In this document: piece after piece, positions 25,301 to 36,475 of the stretch
Layout of the letters: the number at the start of each line of letters is the position of its first letter
Position numbering within the stretch: the stretch's first letter is position 1
NCBI GenBank assembly: GCA_029948255.1
Contig: JALIZF010001888.1
Location: 1 to 64,000, forward strand
From: Telmatactis stephensoni
Lineage: Eukaryota > Cnidaria > Anthozoa > Actiniaria > Isophelliidae
Reading direction: 5' to 3'
Length of the DNA: 64,000 bases
Notes under the pieces: generated by a model
Database searches by the model: none
The model's input: only the letters and a program-made list of their open reading frames with translations
What the model was told of the DNA's origin: nothing
Translations under genes and position numbers: made by a program

Positions 25301-28300
25301 GCATTTCACAAGGTGACAATGAATCTTTGATTCAATCTGTTATCTGATTTGTCTAGTCAGTCAGCCAGTCAGTCAGTCTGTGAGTCAGTCAGTCAGTCAG
25401 TCAGTGAGTCAGTCAATCAGTCCTTCCATCAGTCAGTAAGTCAGTCAGTGAGTCAGTGAGTGAGTCATTCAGTCAGTCAATGAGTTAGTGAGTGAGTCAG
25501 TCAGTGAGTCCGTCAGTCAGTCAGTCAATGAGTTAGTGAGTGAGTAAGTCAGTCAGTGAGTTAGTAAGTCAGTCAGTCAGTGAGTTAGTAAGGCAGTCAG
25601 TCAGTCAGTGAGACAGTCAGTCAGACAGTCAGTCAATCAGTCCTTCCGTCAGTCAATCAGTCAGTCAGTCACCATTTCTTTCATTCATCCACTCATCCTT
25701 TCCATCCTTTCATTTTCCATATTTGTTTTCATCTCATCTATATAATTTCATAGAGGTATACAACATCTATGTGGTTTGTAGAGAGATATGAAAGTCTCTG
25801 TCCATCACAATCAAGTGTTCAAAGACTAAGAAGCCATACAAGTTTCAGTTCATTTATGGCTCACTGGAGTTTACCTGTGTACTTCCAGATAAGGTAAAGA
25901 AACCAGAGTCAGGATGTTTGAGCCTGTATAGTCAGGCTGTTGAAATTAAGGGGGGGGGGATAGAAGGACAAGATTTTTGTCTTTGATTCTTGTATGTCAA
26001 GTAATTTGGCTTGGCTTATGCACAACTCAATTACAGTGCTGCGCTTCAAACCATTGCCACTGCCACAAAGTTTTTGATTACCTTTTGACATATTTTTGAT
26101 AACTTTGAATACTGCTAACCAATTAGATATTGGATTACTTGATAGGCGGAGTTTGTACATCATACATTGTTATATGAATTTACAAACTCCACCTATAAAG
26201 ACATCAAAGTGAAGTGCCAATATCTAACTGGTTAGCAGTATTAAAAGTTGTCAAAAGGATGTCAAAAAGTAATCAAGAACTTTGTTGTAGAGGCAACGGT
26301 TTGAAGCGCAGCACTATAATTCAACATTTTAAAGAATACATTTTATCTGTCTTAAAATAATAACTTGACTATTATTAATACTTTCTTTTTAAGATTTCAA
26401 GAAATTGCTGGAAAAATAGAAACTGTTTTGAGTTCTCCACCAGACAAAAATGATGCAGGTAATAAAGTGAATGTCTGAATAGTTTACTAGAGCTGTAAAA
26501 TCCTTATGGAAGGAACTGTTTCACTGTGCCATGACAGTTGTTGTCTTCTGAGATATACTTGTCATGACTTGATTGATTAATCAAGAGATATTCTTGTCTA
26601 CTGACTTCTTTAACACGAGCAAATCAAGATGAGACTACCTACTTAAAGCTAAATTTATACAGTTAGTAAAAATAGTTCTATGAGCTTTGTGCACGTACAG
26701 TGTAATCTTGTTCTAATTCCAAATGAAGTCACTGTCTGTCTGCATATCTTGTATTTGATATGCTTTAAATTCAAATTTATTATCATATATCTTTAATATT
26801 TTAATTTTAGTTATTTTAAACTAGTGATACTACTGACTGTACTGATCATCAACTGGAAATTTGTAACACCATATAATAATGTTTTTAGTTGAAGGCTCCT
26901 TCAACACATCAGTAGCCAATGCACTATGGTGGGCTCTAGAGACATGCTGGAGTGACTCTGTGTATGTCAAAGCTTTGTCACACAGGTTTTGGAAACTAAC
27001 ATTACAGGTATTGTTAATAATATAATTATTATAAATAATTAATTAATAAATATAATTATTATATTTTCAGAATGAAAACTATAAGCTGCAAAATGTTGAT
27101 AAAAGTTTTTAAAGTACTTGATTCTTTGTAGATTATTTCAAGGTTTTCTCATTGGTTGGCTACTGAAGCACTGTCAGAAAATCAGGTAAGCTTACATAGA
27201 CCTTCATCTTTTAAAGGGAGTGGTCAACCATTTGGAGTGAGTTATATATTCGCATGCAGTTTCCTCTAAAGAAAAACAGCTTCATGGCAAGGAAAGACCT
27301 ACCTAACTATATGCACTATGTCCTGCACCAGAGCTGGACTCGAACCTGGACCACATTGGTGAACCAAAATGGCACTCTTGCCATCAAAAGTGTTATACCA
27401 TTACAAACACTATGACAAGATTGTGTTTGCAGATCAAAGATTAGCCTCAACTCATGAATGTTCATGTCTTTAGGGTGAAAGTGATCCAAGTAAACAACAG
27501 ACCTCGTACTTTGTGTTCCTTCTAACTGATGTCAACACACTCTCCAGAAAGGTGAGAGTTTCAATGACATATTATTTTAAATTGACAGTCATATTTTTCA
27601 TTGGCTTACAAATATATTTACTATAGATACCCGAGTTCTTCAAGCAAAATATAGAAAACAAGCTAATTTGTACTGGTGTTCATGGCACATCTGTCTTTTC
27701 AGGTACAAGTTTTGTGATAATCAAATGAATTTATTTTTGTAGGATTATAGCAAATAATTAATGTATTATGAAAACACAAAACACAGTTATATATTGTGTT
27801 ATGTGTTATGCCATAATCTGTTAAGGCACTCTAAGGTGGGGGGGGGGGGGCTTAGTTACCTCCTGTCATCATTATATCAATACTAGTACTATTGCTGAAG
27901 ACAAGCACTCAGCCAACTGAGCCAACTGGGCAGCAGTTAAAGTATCAGGGTACCCCAAAGTTTCTCAAAAGGGTCGATTTTTACTTTTTTACATTTTCTG
28001 ATAGAATACACAATAAGCTATGATTTAGTGAAAAAAATTTTCACTAGCAATTATTAATAGCGAGTTATAAACGAAAAACTTTTTTCCAGCTTAATCCCTG
28101 GCAATTATCTGTTGACATCACTTGTCAATTGACCTGTCATCAAGAGAGCTTATCGGTGAAGAATATATTTGTCTAAACTATCGAAACCTTTGTAAAAAGA
28201 TTATTCAACAAGAGCCAAAGTTCAGTGGAATCAAACTGCCTTGACTTCCCGCCATTTGTGTGGGAAACATAACGCGAATTTGGTTGCCCTTTACTTCAGC

Positions 28301-30819
28301 TGTCATCGGGCAAGGTTATGAGGTGTTATAATCCCCTTGTATCAACAAACCCGCTTCTTTGCTCCAAAAGACATTTTTGCGTTTTTCTCGGAAGTGAATT
28401 TACTTTCAATTAGCCACGTGTATTTTGAGTTCCCGGTCAAAGGGATTTTAATGGATTCATCTAAAATTTGGCAGAGGTCGTCTTCGATAGTTATTCTTTA
28501 AAAGTGTGTCTCCGATTTTCGATTTTTTGCTCCATTCCAAAGTTATCGTCTGTTTTGTATCGGATACAGCTATTTTGGCAGTGTTGTAACTTTAGGAACG
28601 TATAACAGAACAACGGGGCAACTAATCAAAAATCTGAGACACACTTTTGACAAGTGATATCTCATGATCTCAGAAAGATAGTAAACATTGTTTTCGGATC
28701 AATATTGATTGACCGGGAACTCCGCGAAGACACCTCAGTGAAAATTTGAATAATTCGCTCTAACCTAAAAGGAAAAAATTATTTTACGATAAAAATAATA
28801 GAAATAGTTTCTACATTTATTCAGCTTTCTAAAAATGTATACTTTAATGGGGTTTAGACTAAAAGTTTTGGCGCAATATAGAGTTGAACGCACACCGGTC
28901 GCTAGGGGTACCCTGATACCTTAAATCAATATGTAAATTCTGTAAATTATGCAGATTAAATATTAAATGGTTCATTTTAATAATTTATACAGTTGCATTA
29001 CAAGAGTCCTTAACCAGGCTTACTGAGAATGTTCCAAAAATAGAAGAGACAATAATCCAACAAGTTGTTCAGAAAGCTTCACTTGGTCTTGATGCAGCAA
29101 GAAACATTCCTAGACTATATCGCAGAACCAACAAAGAGGTATATTTGTGTGAATAGACCCAAGATAAATCTATCAATTTATTGAAACGTATGGTGATTTT
29201 TTGAATTTTCCTAAGATACCAAGCAAGCCATCACCTTATGTTGCTATGGTAACTAAACCACTGCAAGATTTCCAAGAAGAATTTAAGGATTTGGTAACCA
29301 ATGAACAGTTTCAAATGTGGTCTTCTAAAGTTTTTCAGATTGTCTTTGAAAGGTAAATAACATATTCCATTATATATTTTCATTGTGATACATGTAAAGG
29401 GCATGGCATATAGACACAATACTGGTATCAGAGATCTGTTGTATATAGTTTCATGCAGTTACTGAGTGAATTAAAGCAGAATTAAGTATCAAGCAGCTAG
29501 TTCTACTAACGTAGAGCAGATTGGGTAAAATGAAACAAACAAACAAACAACAACAACAACAAAACACTATATGCACTTGCATATAGAGCTTTAAGTATTT
29601 ACATGTACACAGTATGTGCTACCTCAATGCTCAACTGTGTCCAATTTCTGTTAGGTATTCTGCAATCACATCTGATGTGCTGACGTCTATCAAGAAAACG
29701 GAAGACAGTTTACTAAGACTCAAAAGAACAAGAAAACAAGCTACAACAACCACTGCATCCAATGCACAAGATAACCATGGAACAATGAGTGATGATGACA
29801 AGATAAGACTACAGTTCTCTTTAGATGTAGAGGAATTTAGAAATATGGCAAGTACTTATTTAACTATTCCTGACCAATCAAGTATAGTTTATAGGCTGTC
29901 TAATAGTTGGGCTACTTGCAGCGATCATTTAAAAAAAAAAAATTAGGAGTAGCTCATCACCCTTCCTTGCAGCTAAGTGCTGAATTACGAAGGGCGCAGC
30001 TCAACGTGATCGAGTCGAAGGTTTACAAGGGCGCTTTCATTACGAGACAATTGAACAATCACACAATATTATTACATACAAATTTACATACACATACACG
30101 TAGCAGCCACCATACGACTCATGTCTGATCACGGAGCACAGCTTAGATCGAAACTAGACTTCCCTGACTTTTCACTGACTTTTCCCTGACTAAAACTCAG
30201 TTTTTCCTGACTATTTTGCACAAGACAAACACAACAGCTCGTAAGTTACTTCCAATATGGCTGCCTTTAAGTTGTATCCAGGCCATTTTTATCAAAATAT
30301 GCCACAGAAGACAAAAAATAGAAAACGTTGGTGTAACTAACATGACCAGTTTGTTAAATGCTTCAAATAATTTATTCTTTTTGAAAGTTTTTTCTTTACT
30401 TAAAATACATCCTCGGGGACCCAGGGCGAAGGGGGAGGGGGAGGGAGGGGAAGGATGCTTAAAATAGCATCTACAAGAAATATTTTTTAGTTACTTATAC
30501 AAAATTCCCTGACTTTTCCCTGACTTGAAGTGAAAATCTCAATTTCCCTGACCAAATATAGAATTCCCTGACTTTTCACTGACTTTTCCCTGACTGTGTT
30601 TTTCCCTGACTTTTCCCTGACCCCTGGGAACCCTGCGGCCTTCATTTGATGCATACGGGAATTCCCTTTATCAGCATCCAACATTTTGAAGAAGTGTCTT
30701 AACAACTACTTATCTTTCTTTTGCAGATGAAAGAATTAAAAGTTAATGAGAACTCCTGTCCAGCATTTGTAGATTTAGCTTCCATGGTTCAGGCAGCACG
30801 TTCAGGGCAGGCTTCATGA
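19351..30819 (+). CDS. COG2: COG2, subunit 2 of the conserved oligomeric Golgi complex
   Basis: Seventeen exons: 19351-19590, 21862-21927, 22777-22857, 22989-23092, 23569-23674, 24070-24249, 25040-25312, 25754-25893, 26394-26458, 26889-27007, 27132-27185, 27474-27551, 27627-27702, 28993-29138, 29216-29352, 29655-29847 and 30727-30819. They join to 716 residues plus TGA (human about 738). Family landmarks: LINQDYADFVNLSTNLVGMD (near 70-85), IPLGQLKEEV, EFNQLQFYVTQS, LRTYAIIDKIRDAE, GYDFIVNAVWPEV, FAPGNPDAFHKRY, LPVYFQIRFQEIAG, RLYRRTNKE and MSDDDKIRLQFSLDVEE. COG2 is a lobe A subunit of the peripheral Golgi tether that captures retrograde intra-Golgi vesicles. The start at 19351 is chosen over an in-frame ATG at 19258 for its context and because homologues begin close to this point. 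Fifteen introns are GT-AG; the last uses GC. AATAAA at 31000 is a possible poly(A) signal. Confidence 0.96.
20161..21527. mobile_element. Large foldback element with about 520-bp inverted arms, COG2 intron 1
   Basis: Arms 20161-20683 and 21009-21527 are nearly identical inverted copies; the outer ends contain AAGGGCACTAGAACCCTG. The spacer (20684-21008) holds a 65-codon open frame (20784-20981, +) unlike anything I recognise. The arms differ by only a few substitutions and small indels, suggesting recent insertion or gene conversion. No target duplication could be set with certainty. It could be a foldback DNA transposon or an inverted duplication. Confidence 0.85.
21998..22157. mobile_element. 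MITE with GTAATAGGACT termini, COG2 intron 2
   Basis: The arms GTAATAGGACTCCATGCTTG-like and CAAGCATTGAGTCCTGTTAC pair, with an inner GTCCAATTT / AAATTGGAC pair and a palindromic centre GAGGCTGCAGGCC. It sits 70 bp after exon 2. Confidence 0.7.
22617..22698. mobile_element. Short MITE, family copy 3 of 3
   Basis: ATTCCATAAGTCG near the left end and AACTTATGAAATCAGTAT near the right end, with AAAGGAGCAAAAACC between. It resembles the copies at 5472 and 12067. Borders are approximate. Confidence 0.5.
23150..23470 (+). mobile_element. Probable short retroposon with (ATT)n tail, COG2 intron 4
   Basis: A GC-richer block of about 270 bp with no splice or coding role ends in AATAATAAAG followed by about nine TTA/ATT units (to 23462). 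A simple-sequence tail after a compact block is typical of SINE or truncated LINE insertions. The family is not recognised. Confidence 0.45.
24357..24700. repeat. Dispersed repeat with recurring TCTTAGGGGTA words, COG2 intron 6
   Basis: TATCTCTTAGGGGT or TTTTAGGGTAT occurs five times over about 340 bp. The complementary phrase ACCCCTAAAAGGTA recurs at about 41720-42290 in the DUF229 gene's intron 2, in a block of similar design. Probably one repeat family in opposite orientations. Confidence 0.4.
25340..25672. repeat. (CAGT)n microsatellite, COG2 intron 7
   Basis: About 330 bp of CAGT/GAGT tetranucleotides with interruptions such as TCCTTCC and ATGAGTTAG. It lies 28 bp after the exon 7 donor site. 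Confidence 0.95.
26031..26319. mobile_element. Foldback element, COG2 intron 8
   Basis: The left arm from TTACAGTGCTGCGCTTCAAA (26031) and the right arm ending TTTGAAGCGCAGCACTATAA (26319) are inverted copies over about 110 bases, with about 60 bases between. Confidence 0.7.
27290..27450 (-). mobile_element. Possible tRNA-derived SINE fragment, COG2 intron 11
   Basis: Read on the minus strand, GGTTCGAGTCC (a perfect RNA polymerase III B box) lies at about 27351-27361, preceded by an A-box-like GATGGCAAGAGTGCC. The expected tRNA cloverleaf is poor, so this looks like a SINE head or a decayed tRNA copy. Confidence 0.4.
27937..28924. mobile_element. TTAA-flanked non-autonomous element 1, COG2 intron 13
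   Basis: TTAA at 27937 precedes AGTATCAGGGTACCCC, and GGGGTACCCTGATACC precedes TTAA at 28921, a 15-16-bp inverted terminus. Interior (about 980 bp) has no transposase frame. TTAA target duplication is the hallmark of piggyBac-type elements, although other families can use it. Confidence 0.7.
29848..30726 (+). other. COG2: GC-AG intron 16 of COG2
   Basis: Exon 16 ends at AATATG (29847) and the intron begins GCAAGT. The acceptor is TTTTGCAG at 30726. Using the nearby GTACTT instead would put the last exon in a frame that stops within eight codons. With GC the protein continues LDVEEFRNMMKEL, aligning without a gap to the family's C-terminus. Confidence 0.85.
30140..30640. repeat. Repeat of TTCCCTGACTTTTC words, COG2 last intron
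   Basis: Direct repeats of TTCCCTGACTTTTCACTGAC occur at 30161 and 30562, with more TTTTCCCTGAC units. The block ends CCCTGGGAACCCTG. A diverged relative, ending GGTCAGTGGGAACCCTG, lies at 57480-57910. Repeated units in the same orientation and a common end suggest one dispersed family. Confidence 0.6.
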
Positions 30820-31092
30820 GTTTCTACATTGCTCTATAAACTTACTAGTAAATATATTGTCCTAATATAGAAAGGGAACTTGACTCACTTGTAAATCAAA
30901 ATGGTACAATTTCAAATATTAAAAAACAAAGGTTCTATGTAAAAATCTATTTAATTGTAGGTAGTCTAACTAATATTATATTGATACGTACTCTCACATA
31001 ATAAATGGATGATGTTGACCAGCGTGTTGTAAGGACTTCTTTATATAATTATTGTATTTCTCAAAATAGAAAGTATCTACTTCTGTTGTAGT

Positions 31093-31367
31093 AGAGTACA
31101 AACACTAAAAGTGTGCAACATAAATAGTACTAAATAGTGCTAAATGATGCACATTCTTTTGTTTTCTATTGTTAAATCAGTGCTATTTAGTACTAAATAG
31201 TGTAGAGTATAGAGGGATTTCATGGCAGCCATGTTTATGGGCAAGTACAAATAGAAAGTTTTTGAATTAGAAAAGATTTCATTTCTCTTGGGAAAAAAGC
31301 TCTATTATTTTGACCACAATGGCTGCCGTGAAATCCCTCTATTGCACACTTTTAGTGTTTGTACTCT
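31093..31367. mobile_element. Two MITEs nested one in the other
   Basis: The outer element has arms GAGTACAAACACTAAAAGTG (left) and CACTTTTAGTGTTTGTACTC (right). Inside it, 31211-31340 is a second element bounded by AGAGGGATTTCATGGCAGCC and GGCTGCCGTGAAATCCCTCT. The inner one recurs at 57596-57717. Nesting gives relative ages: the outer inserted first. Confidence 0.75.
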
Positions 31368-31943
31368 TGACTATTCTTTGTAACAGCTGAGCTTCTAAAT
31401 CAAGGTCTCATGTTAGTCCATCAAATGATGTGATAGACAATACAATACAATACAATACATTTTATTTACAGTACAGATTTCATTTTGACAGAATTACAAT
31501 AGGTAGGTTTAGTTACAGATAGTATGTATATTTTTTTATTTGTAATTTTGAGAGTTTTCTTTTTTTGAATGCCTAGAGGCTAAATTAACTGCGGGTTTTC
31601 GTGTTAGCCACTAGTCATTTTATGTTATAATTGTCACGAGCGAAAGGTATAATAAGTGGATAGTCATAACTTGTAAGTCTGTTTGTGTTCCTCACTCATG
31701 GGTGCATTACCAGAATGAACACACTGATCACAGTTGAAACCCCTACCTCTAAAGCAAGTTAATTGGCCTGTGATTACAGAACTATCACAAGTATTATAAA
31801 ATTTTACATACTTGTCAAATGTTAAGAATTATCACACCATACGTTTAACGACATCTGTCACAAATAATATATTACCAGATTCCACGTCACATTCTACTTT
31901 TTGTTCTTTGTATCGAAATGACCACTATCTAAAACGCGCGCGC

Positions 31944-32091
31944 ATGTCTCTGTACTGTGATATAAACACGATGAAAGATCGGTGGAGCAAGAGGAAAGCA
32001 AGCTTAGGAACACGAGGCGTAGCCGAGTGTTTCTCTTGCTTTTCGAGTGCTCTACATCTTCCAGAGTGTTTATATCACAGTGCAGAGACAT
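31944..32091. repeat. Foldback element
   Basis: ATGTCTCTGTACTGTGATAT and ATATCACAGTGCAGAGACAT mark the two ends; the centre has GAGGCGTAGCCGAG. A partial repeat of the left end (CATGTCTCTGTCCTCTGATA) lies just to the right at 32149. Confidence 0.65.
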
Positions 32092-32256
32092 AAGCAATCG
32101 TTTTATATTGCTTTTACAAAATATTTTCGACGTTTTTTGTGCGCGCCATGTCTCTGTCCTCTGATATAAACATGGTAGCCAGCCAATCAGCGCGCGCGTT
32201 AAGTCTCAAATATTTTATAAAAAGTATATATAGTCACGACTATAGGTGGAGCTCTT

Positions 32257-32393
32257 ATAGACCCATTTCATTTATTCCCTCACTGGAGGACCAAACAATG
32301 GTTGTTCTCTCTGTTGGGAATTGATAACTTTTGTCATGCAAACATTTTTCATTGTTTTGACCTCCAGTCAGGGAATAAGTGAAATGGGTCTAT
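32257..32393. mobile_element. MITE with ATAGACCCATTTCA termini
   Basis: The left end ATAGACCCATTTCATTTATT and the right end AATAAGTGAAATGGGTCTAT pair, followed inside by CCTCACTGGAGG / CCTCCAGTCAGGG. Length 137 bp. Confidence 0.7.
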
Positions 32394-33017
32394 ATTATTA
32401 TTTTTGATATATCAGTTTCAAATTAGTTCCTGATACCATTTATATTGGAGAAACACTATAGTACGATTTTGACTGTACTGAAAGTCCTACAGTACTTTGA
32501 AGTTCTTTGAATTCAGCTGGCTATATACTTTACGAATCCTGTCGGTAAGGGTGGCGTATGTTCGTGGCATAAGTTGATTGGGTTTATGAATTACATTTAG
32601 AACGAGCAGCCCCCCTTTTTTCTGTTTACTTTAATATGTGCAAACTAATCAAAGATTCCCTTGTTTTTGCTTTAAGCGCGCAAGTAGCCGTTTTCAGCTC
32701 CTACTTAAAGTGAGTGAGCGCGCTGTCAAAGCATCGTATTTTAAACAGTTTTAGAGAACTCACTGAAAGGCAGACCAGATGATGTCCACTTATCAAGTAC
32801 TCGGACTACATCGTAAAGCCAGTTGTAATAATGATAGATAGACTGCCAATATCATTAACTCTAGCTTACAATGAAAGTCTGATTTCAGGACCTTGGGATG
32901 GGGGTTCCTTTTCACCACTACATTTTGTTTGATCAGTCGAGTTCACATATAATTAATGCAGCATGCTTTGACAGAATTCCTTGTAAGGATTTTTTTAGTA
33001 TTTGATGCATAATAGTC

Positions 33018-34301
33018 ATGAATGTACATCAGGATTTACCTCCTCCGTTTCCGAATTTTTTAGTTAGCACTATTTCGACTATTATATCTGTTCTAGATAT
33101 TGCTATTTTGAAAGTCCCTGACAACCCTCTGCCACCACCCTTTCCTCCACTGGCCAACTTGATAACAACGATTGTTGCAGCACTACAAATTTGTTCAACT
33201 TCCACTCCACTTATACAATTACTGTTTCCAAGAATAATATTCCACAGAAACGCCGGAATAGATGTATGAAGGAAACTTGAAAGAAGTCCTAGAAATTTTT
33301 GGTATCTCACTGGTGAAACTCCTTATACCCTGGATAGCATTGTTCAGACAGTAGCACAAGACGTGACAAAGCCTCGGATGTTGCCTAGAATTCCAGCTTC
33401 CAAAAGACAAAGAGCCTTCATTCTAGATGTGCAAAACAGGGTTTTACTCGTTATGATCTGGTTGCGAATCTATCCAACTTACCATACCCTGGCGTCAATA
33501 TTTCAAATAAGTCAAAGTATTGTCCATGAAGAGATCTACCACGTTGTACCAATTTTATTTCTTAATTCACTTTCGAAGATTTGTTACCTGGCACAATCTC
33601 CGACAATGGTCGACGTTTATGGGTCAGTGGAAACACTATCCAAATTCAGTTGGCAGCATCGACGCCACAGTACACAGAATACGACGACCAACTGGAAGAT
33701 TACAGGCCGATTTTTACCGCGGCGACAAAAAGATGCATTTTATGTCAACGCAGATGATTGTCGATGCTGATGGCATGATAGTACTACTTGTTTCTGGGTA
33801 ATGAAGTTATTTTTTCCCATACTGAGCCCTGTAAACTATATATCGGAAAAATAAATACCCACTGCTGAACATGACACCTCATGAACCTCAAGTCGGCAAT
33901 GATGTTAGCCAAAACTAATTGTATTTATTAATTATTTATTTACATACAGCTTTCCTGGTCATCTTAATGATGCAACATCATACCGATATCTACCCAGTAT
34001 TGGATTTCATGGTCAGAAACGTCTACCAAGAAATGCTCGGCTACTGGCTGCTGGTGGTTACGCCGCAAGAGTACCTCTTGTAACACCTCACAGGATTGCT
34101 CGAAATCGGATTCAAAGAAGAACCAATCGACATCTACGAAGACTGAGGGTTCAAATTGAGCACAGATTTGGGGACCTCAAGGTCTATAATTCATTTTCAC
34201 AAATTTGTCGTCAAAAACGGGCGTTTCTTCCGATTGTCGTTGGTACCTGTGGGTTTTTCGTCAATCAAAGATTATTTATACAAAGATTAAGACGACATTA
34301 A
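33018..34301 (+). pseudogene. Broken DDE-superfamily transposase (PIF/Harbinger or ISL2EU-like)
   Basis: Fragments 33018-33797 and 33950-34301 are separated by a GT-AG intron. The reading frame meets a TGA at 33270 and shifts by one base near 33560, so no full-length product can be made. Recognisable parts are RSPRNFW, an N-terminal helix-rich region, and the catalytic block with Asp in GSIDATVHRI (codon at 33661), Asp in GFPGHLNDAT (33969) and Glu in RVQIEHRFGDLK (34158). YRGDKK and DADGMIVLLVSG are typical of the IS4/IS5-related transposases of Harbinger and ISL2EU. The three acidic residues are all present. Terminal repeats for this copy were not found. Confidence 0.8.
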
Positions 34302-34581
34302 TTAAAATGTCTAATATGTCACATACAGCTGCAAGGCTAAGGATTTGATACTGGGTGAAAAGCTTTGTTATTCCTGTCGTTCCTGTTTAAATACCTCAGT
34401 TAGGTTACATATACTCTATAAAACTTTGTTTTAATTTTGTAAAGTTGAAAGTTATTTTGTGTATGAGTGAACAAAAACTACGTAAACTTTAGACATAGAT
34501 TATCAGTTAGGCCATGTTTACACTTGAGCAGGAAGCAAGTTTTGGAGTCGACTAACCAGCTGAGTTGACATTTTGTTAATG

Positions 34582-35250
34582 TTAAGGGTGTACTGACATA
34601 TAAAAATGGCTCGTTGCTAGGGAAATTTGAAAATGCTCTAAAATGCCACCAAATTGTCATATTGCTTTTATATTTTGTAGTTTGTCTTCCCTGAGGGAAC
34701 TTTCGCATTTTATGACGCCATTGCATGACGTCATCATGTGACGTCATAGATACAGTAAAAAGCTATAATTTTTTTCAGCACTGTATATTTGAGAATTTAA
34801 AGTGCATTATTTTAATCTTGAGACCAAGGTGCATAGAATCGAGCATGGGTTTTAAGAATGGTTTTCAAATAAGCCTTTTAGGATTTTTTGAACGTCAAAA
34901 ATGATCGATTTATGCCAATAACTTTCGTATTTCTCAATTTTTCGCAAATCCCATGCTCGGCTTTGAAGAAAAGGCTGGAAAGAATATAAATATTGAAAAA
35001 ACGCTTCGTTTTGATGAAATTCGCCAAAGATTATAGCTTTTTAAAGAAACCGGAAGTAAAGTGTCCCGCGCATGCGCAATGAGAACGAAAATGAGTCTAT
35101 TTTGTCAGGTGTGCGTCGCTCTACCGGAAGTTAAATGATTCGCGCCAAAAACGCGCGCGCATGTGTCTATTCAATTTTGCCGGCCAAAATAAGACCCTAT
35201 TTTGCATAGCAACTGTTGCACAGCAACGATATATGTCAGTACACCCTTAA
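34582..35250. mobile_element. TTAA-flanked non-autonomous element 2
   Basis: TTAAGGGTGTACTGACATAT at the left and ATATGTCAGTACACCCTTAA at the right (34582-34601 and 35231-35250). The interior (about 630 bp) is non-coding. Same target preference as the elements at 27937, 37507 and 58989, but different termini. Confidence 0.8.
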
Positions 35251-35752
35251 TGTAAACACCAATTGATAACTAGAATGGTCAAATTAAATTCAAAATCAGA
35301 CGAAATGTAGGAACTTGACCTATGAAAAAACAATAATTAGGCATCTAGAGTCAATAAAATTGCAAATTGCGTGAACCTAGATAATTTATTCAAGTTTAAA
35401 GCAAGCGGTGGATGTTTTGTTTGTTATTCAGTTTTGATGTTTTGTTACTAACAGGTTTACAACTTCGACTGTTTCGCTCTGCATGCCAAGATTTAGGCCG
35501 GGAGCAGTGCCATAAAAAGTTGTGGTGTAAATCAAGCGTGCCAAATTAAAGAGGGTCCTGCTTGTTTGCTCAAAAGGGCGAAACAAAAAAAATGCCCGTT
35601 CCTCTCCTACTAGCGGACGTCAAACTGAAAGGCAATTCATGTATATTGGCATGAAATACGAATTGACGTAAAACTGCATAATTAGTATCGAAACTATACG
35701 TTTGCACTTGTTGATGACAAAAACATGAACAATGATTCTTATAAAAGGCTAA

Positions 35753-35879
35753 GGCCTGCTTTAGACGTGGTATCTCACATGCGTCGAATGCATTGAAAAC
35801 AATAGATAATTAGGAATAATTAGGCGGTATTCTTTGATGTTATGTATATTAGGCACTATTAAATGCGTCTAAAGCGGCC
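35753..35879. mobile_element. MITE related to 8519-8639
   Basis: Ends GGCCTGCTTTAGACG and CGTCTAAAGCGGCC pair. The centre contains GCATTGAAAACAATAGATAA, resembling the centre of the element at 8519 in the opposite sense. Confidence 0.6.
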
Positions 35880-36361
35880 CGTATTGTTAACATTTCTATT
35901 GAGTTAAAAAACAAAGCCTTTTGTTAAAGGGTTAGTTCCTGAAACTGCGAGGGGCAGTGACGGCTAAGGGTCACTAGGAGTATCAAGATTACTTACAATC
36001 TTCGAAGGTATGTTGGTCGGAGTTTTCAATAATTTATAGTGGTGGCATGGCGATTTTCATAAACCTGATTTTTTGGAAAAACCAGAGTTTTTGTACAAAA
36101 CCGCATTTATTGTTTCATAAAATCTAGACAAGTTCTGCACTCAGCTTCAACGATTTCTATGGAAGCATTTTCGAATAAAACGCGCTTGAACTTTTACGCA
36201 TCAAAAAAAGTAAACAATTCCAAGCATTCAGTTTACTTGGCCGAAAACCTTACTTTTAGGACTCGGAAAAAGCTTTTTTGAGCTCATATTGTCGACACAT
36301 TCAATAAATGTTCGTCTGGAAAAGTAGAACAAAAATTGCATCGCACGATTTGAGGAGGCAA

Positions 36362-36431
36362 CATGGCCGAGTGGTCAGAGCGTTGGTCTCGCAATCTGGC
36401 GGTCCCAGGTTCGATTCCCGCTCTGGCCACT
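36362..36431 (+). other. tRNA-like sequence with A and B boxes (SINE head or tRNA pseudogene)
   Basis: TGGCCGAGTGG (A box) at 36364 and GGTTCGATTCC (B box) at 36408 match the pol III consensus, at normal spacing. The T-stem has at least two mismatches and the acceptor and anticodon stems do not close cleanly, so a functional tRNA is unlikely. It is followed by unrelated sequence containing the inverted repeat at 36476. Confidence 0.5.
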
Positions 36432-36475
36432 AGCTGAGACTGAATTTGTTCCGATTTCGATTAGTTCAAATTCAG

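Noticed and set aside
25340..25672. CRISPR-like array
   Set aside because: Uniform tetranucleotide repeats with no spacers, in an animal intron.
33363..33770. Intact gene in the 33-kb region
   Set aside because: The transposase frame is interrupted by a stop and a frameshift; the continuing frame after about 33560 is a shadow.
36362..36431. Functional tRNA gene
   Set aside because: Good A and B boxes, but T-stem mismatches and no closing acceptor stem; kept only as a tRNA-like sequence.
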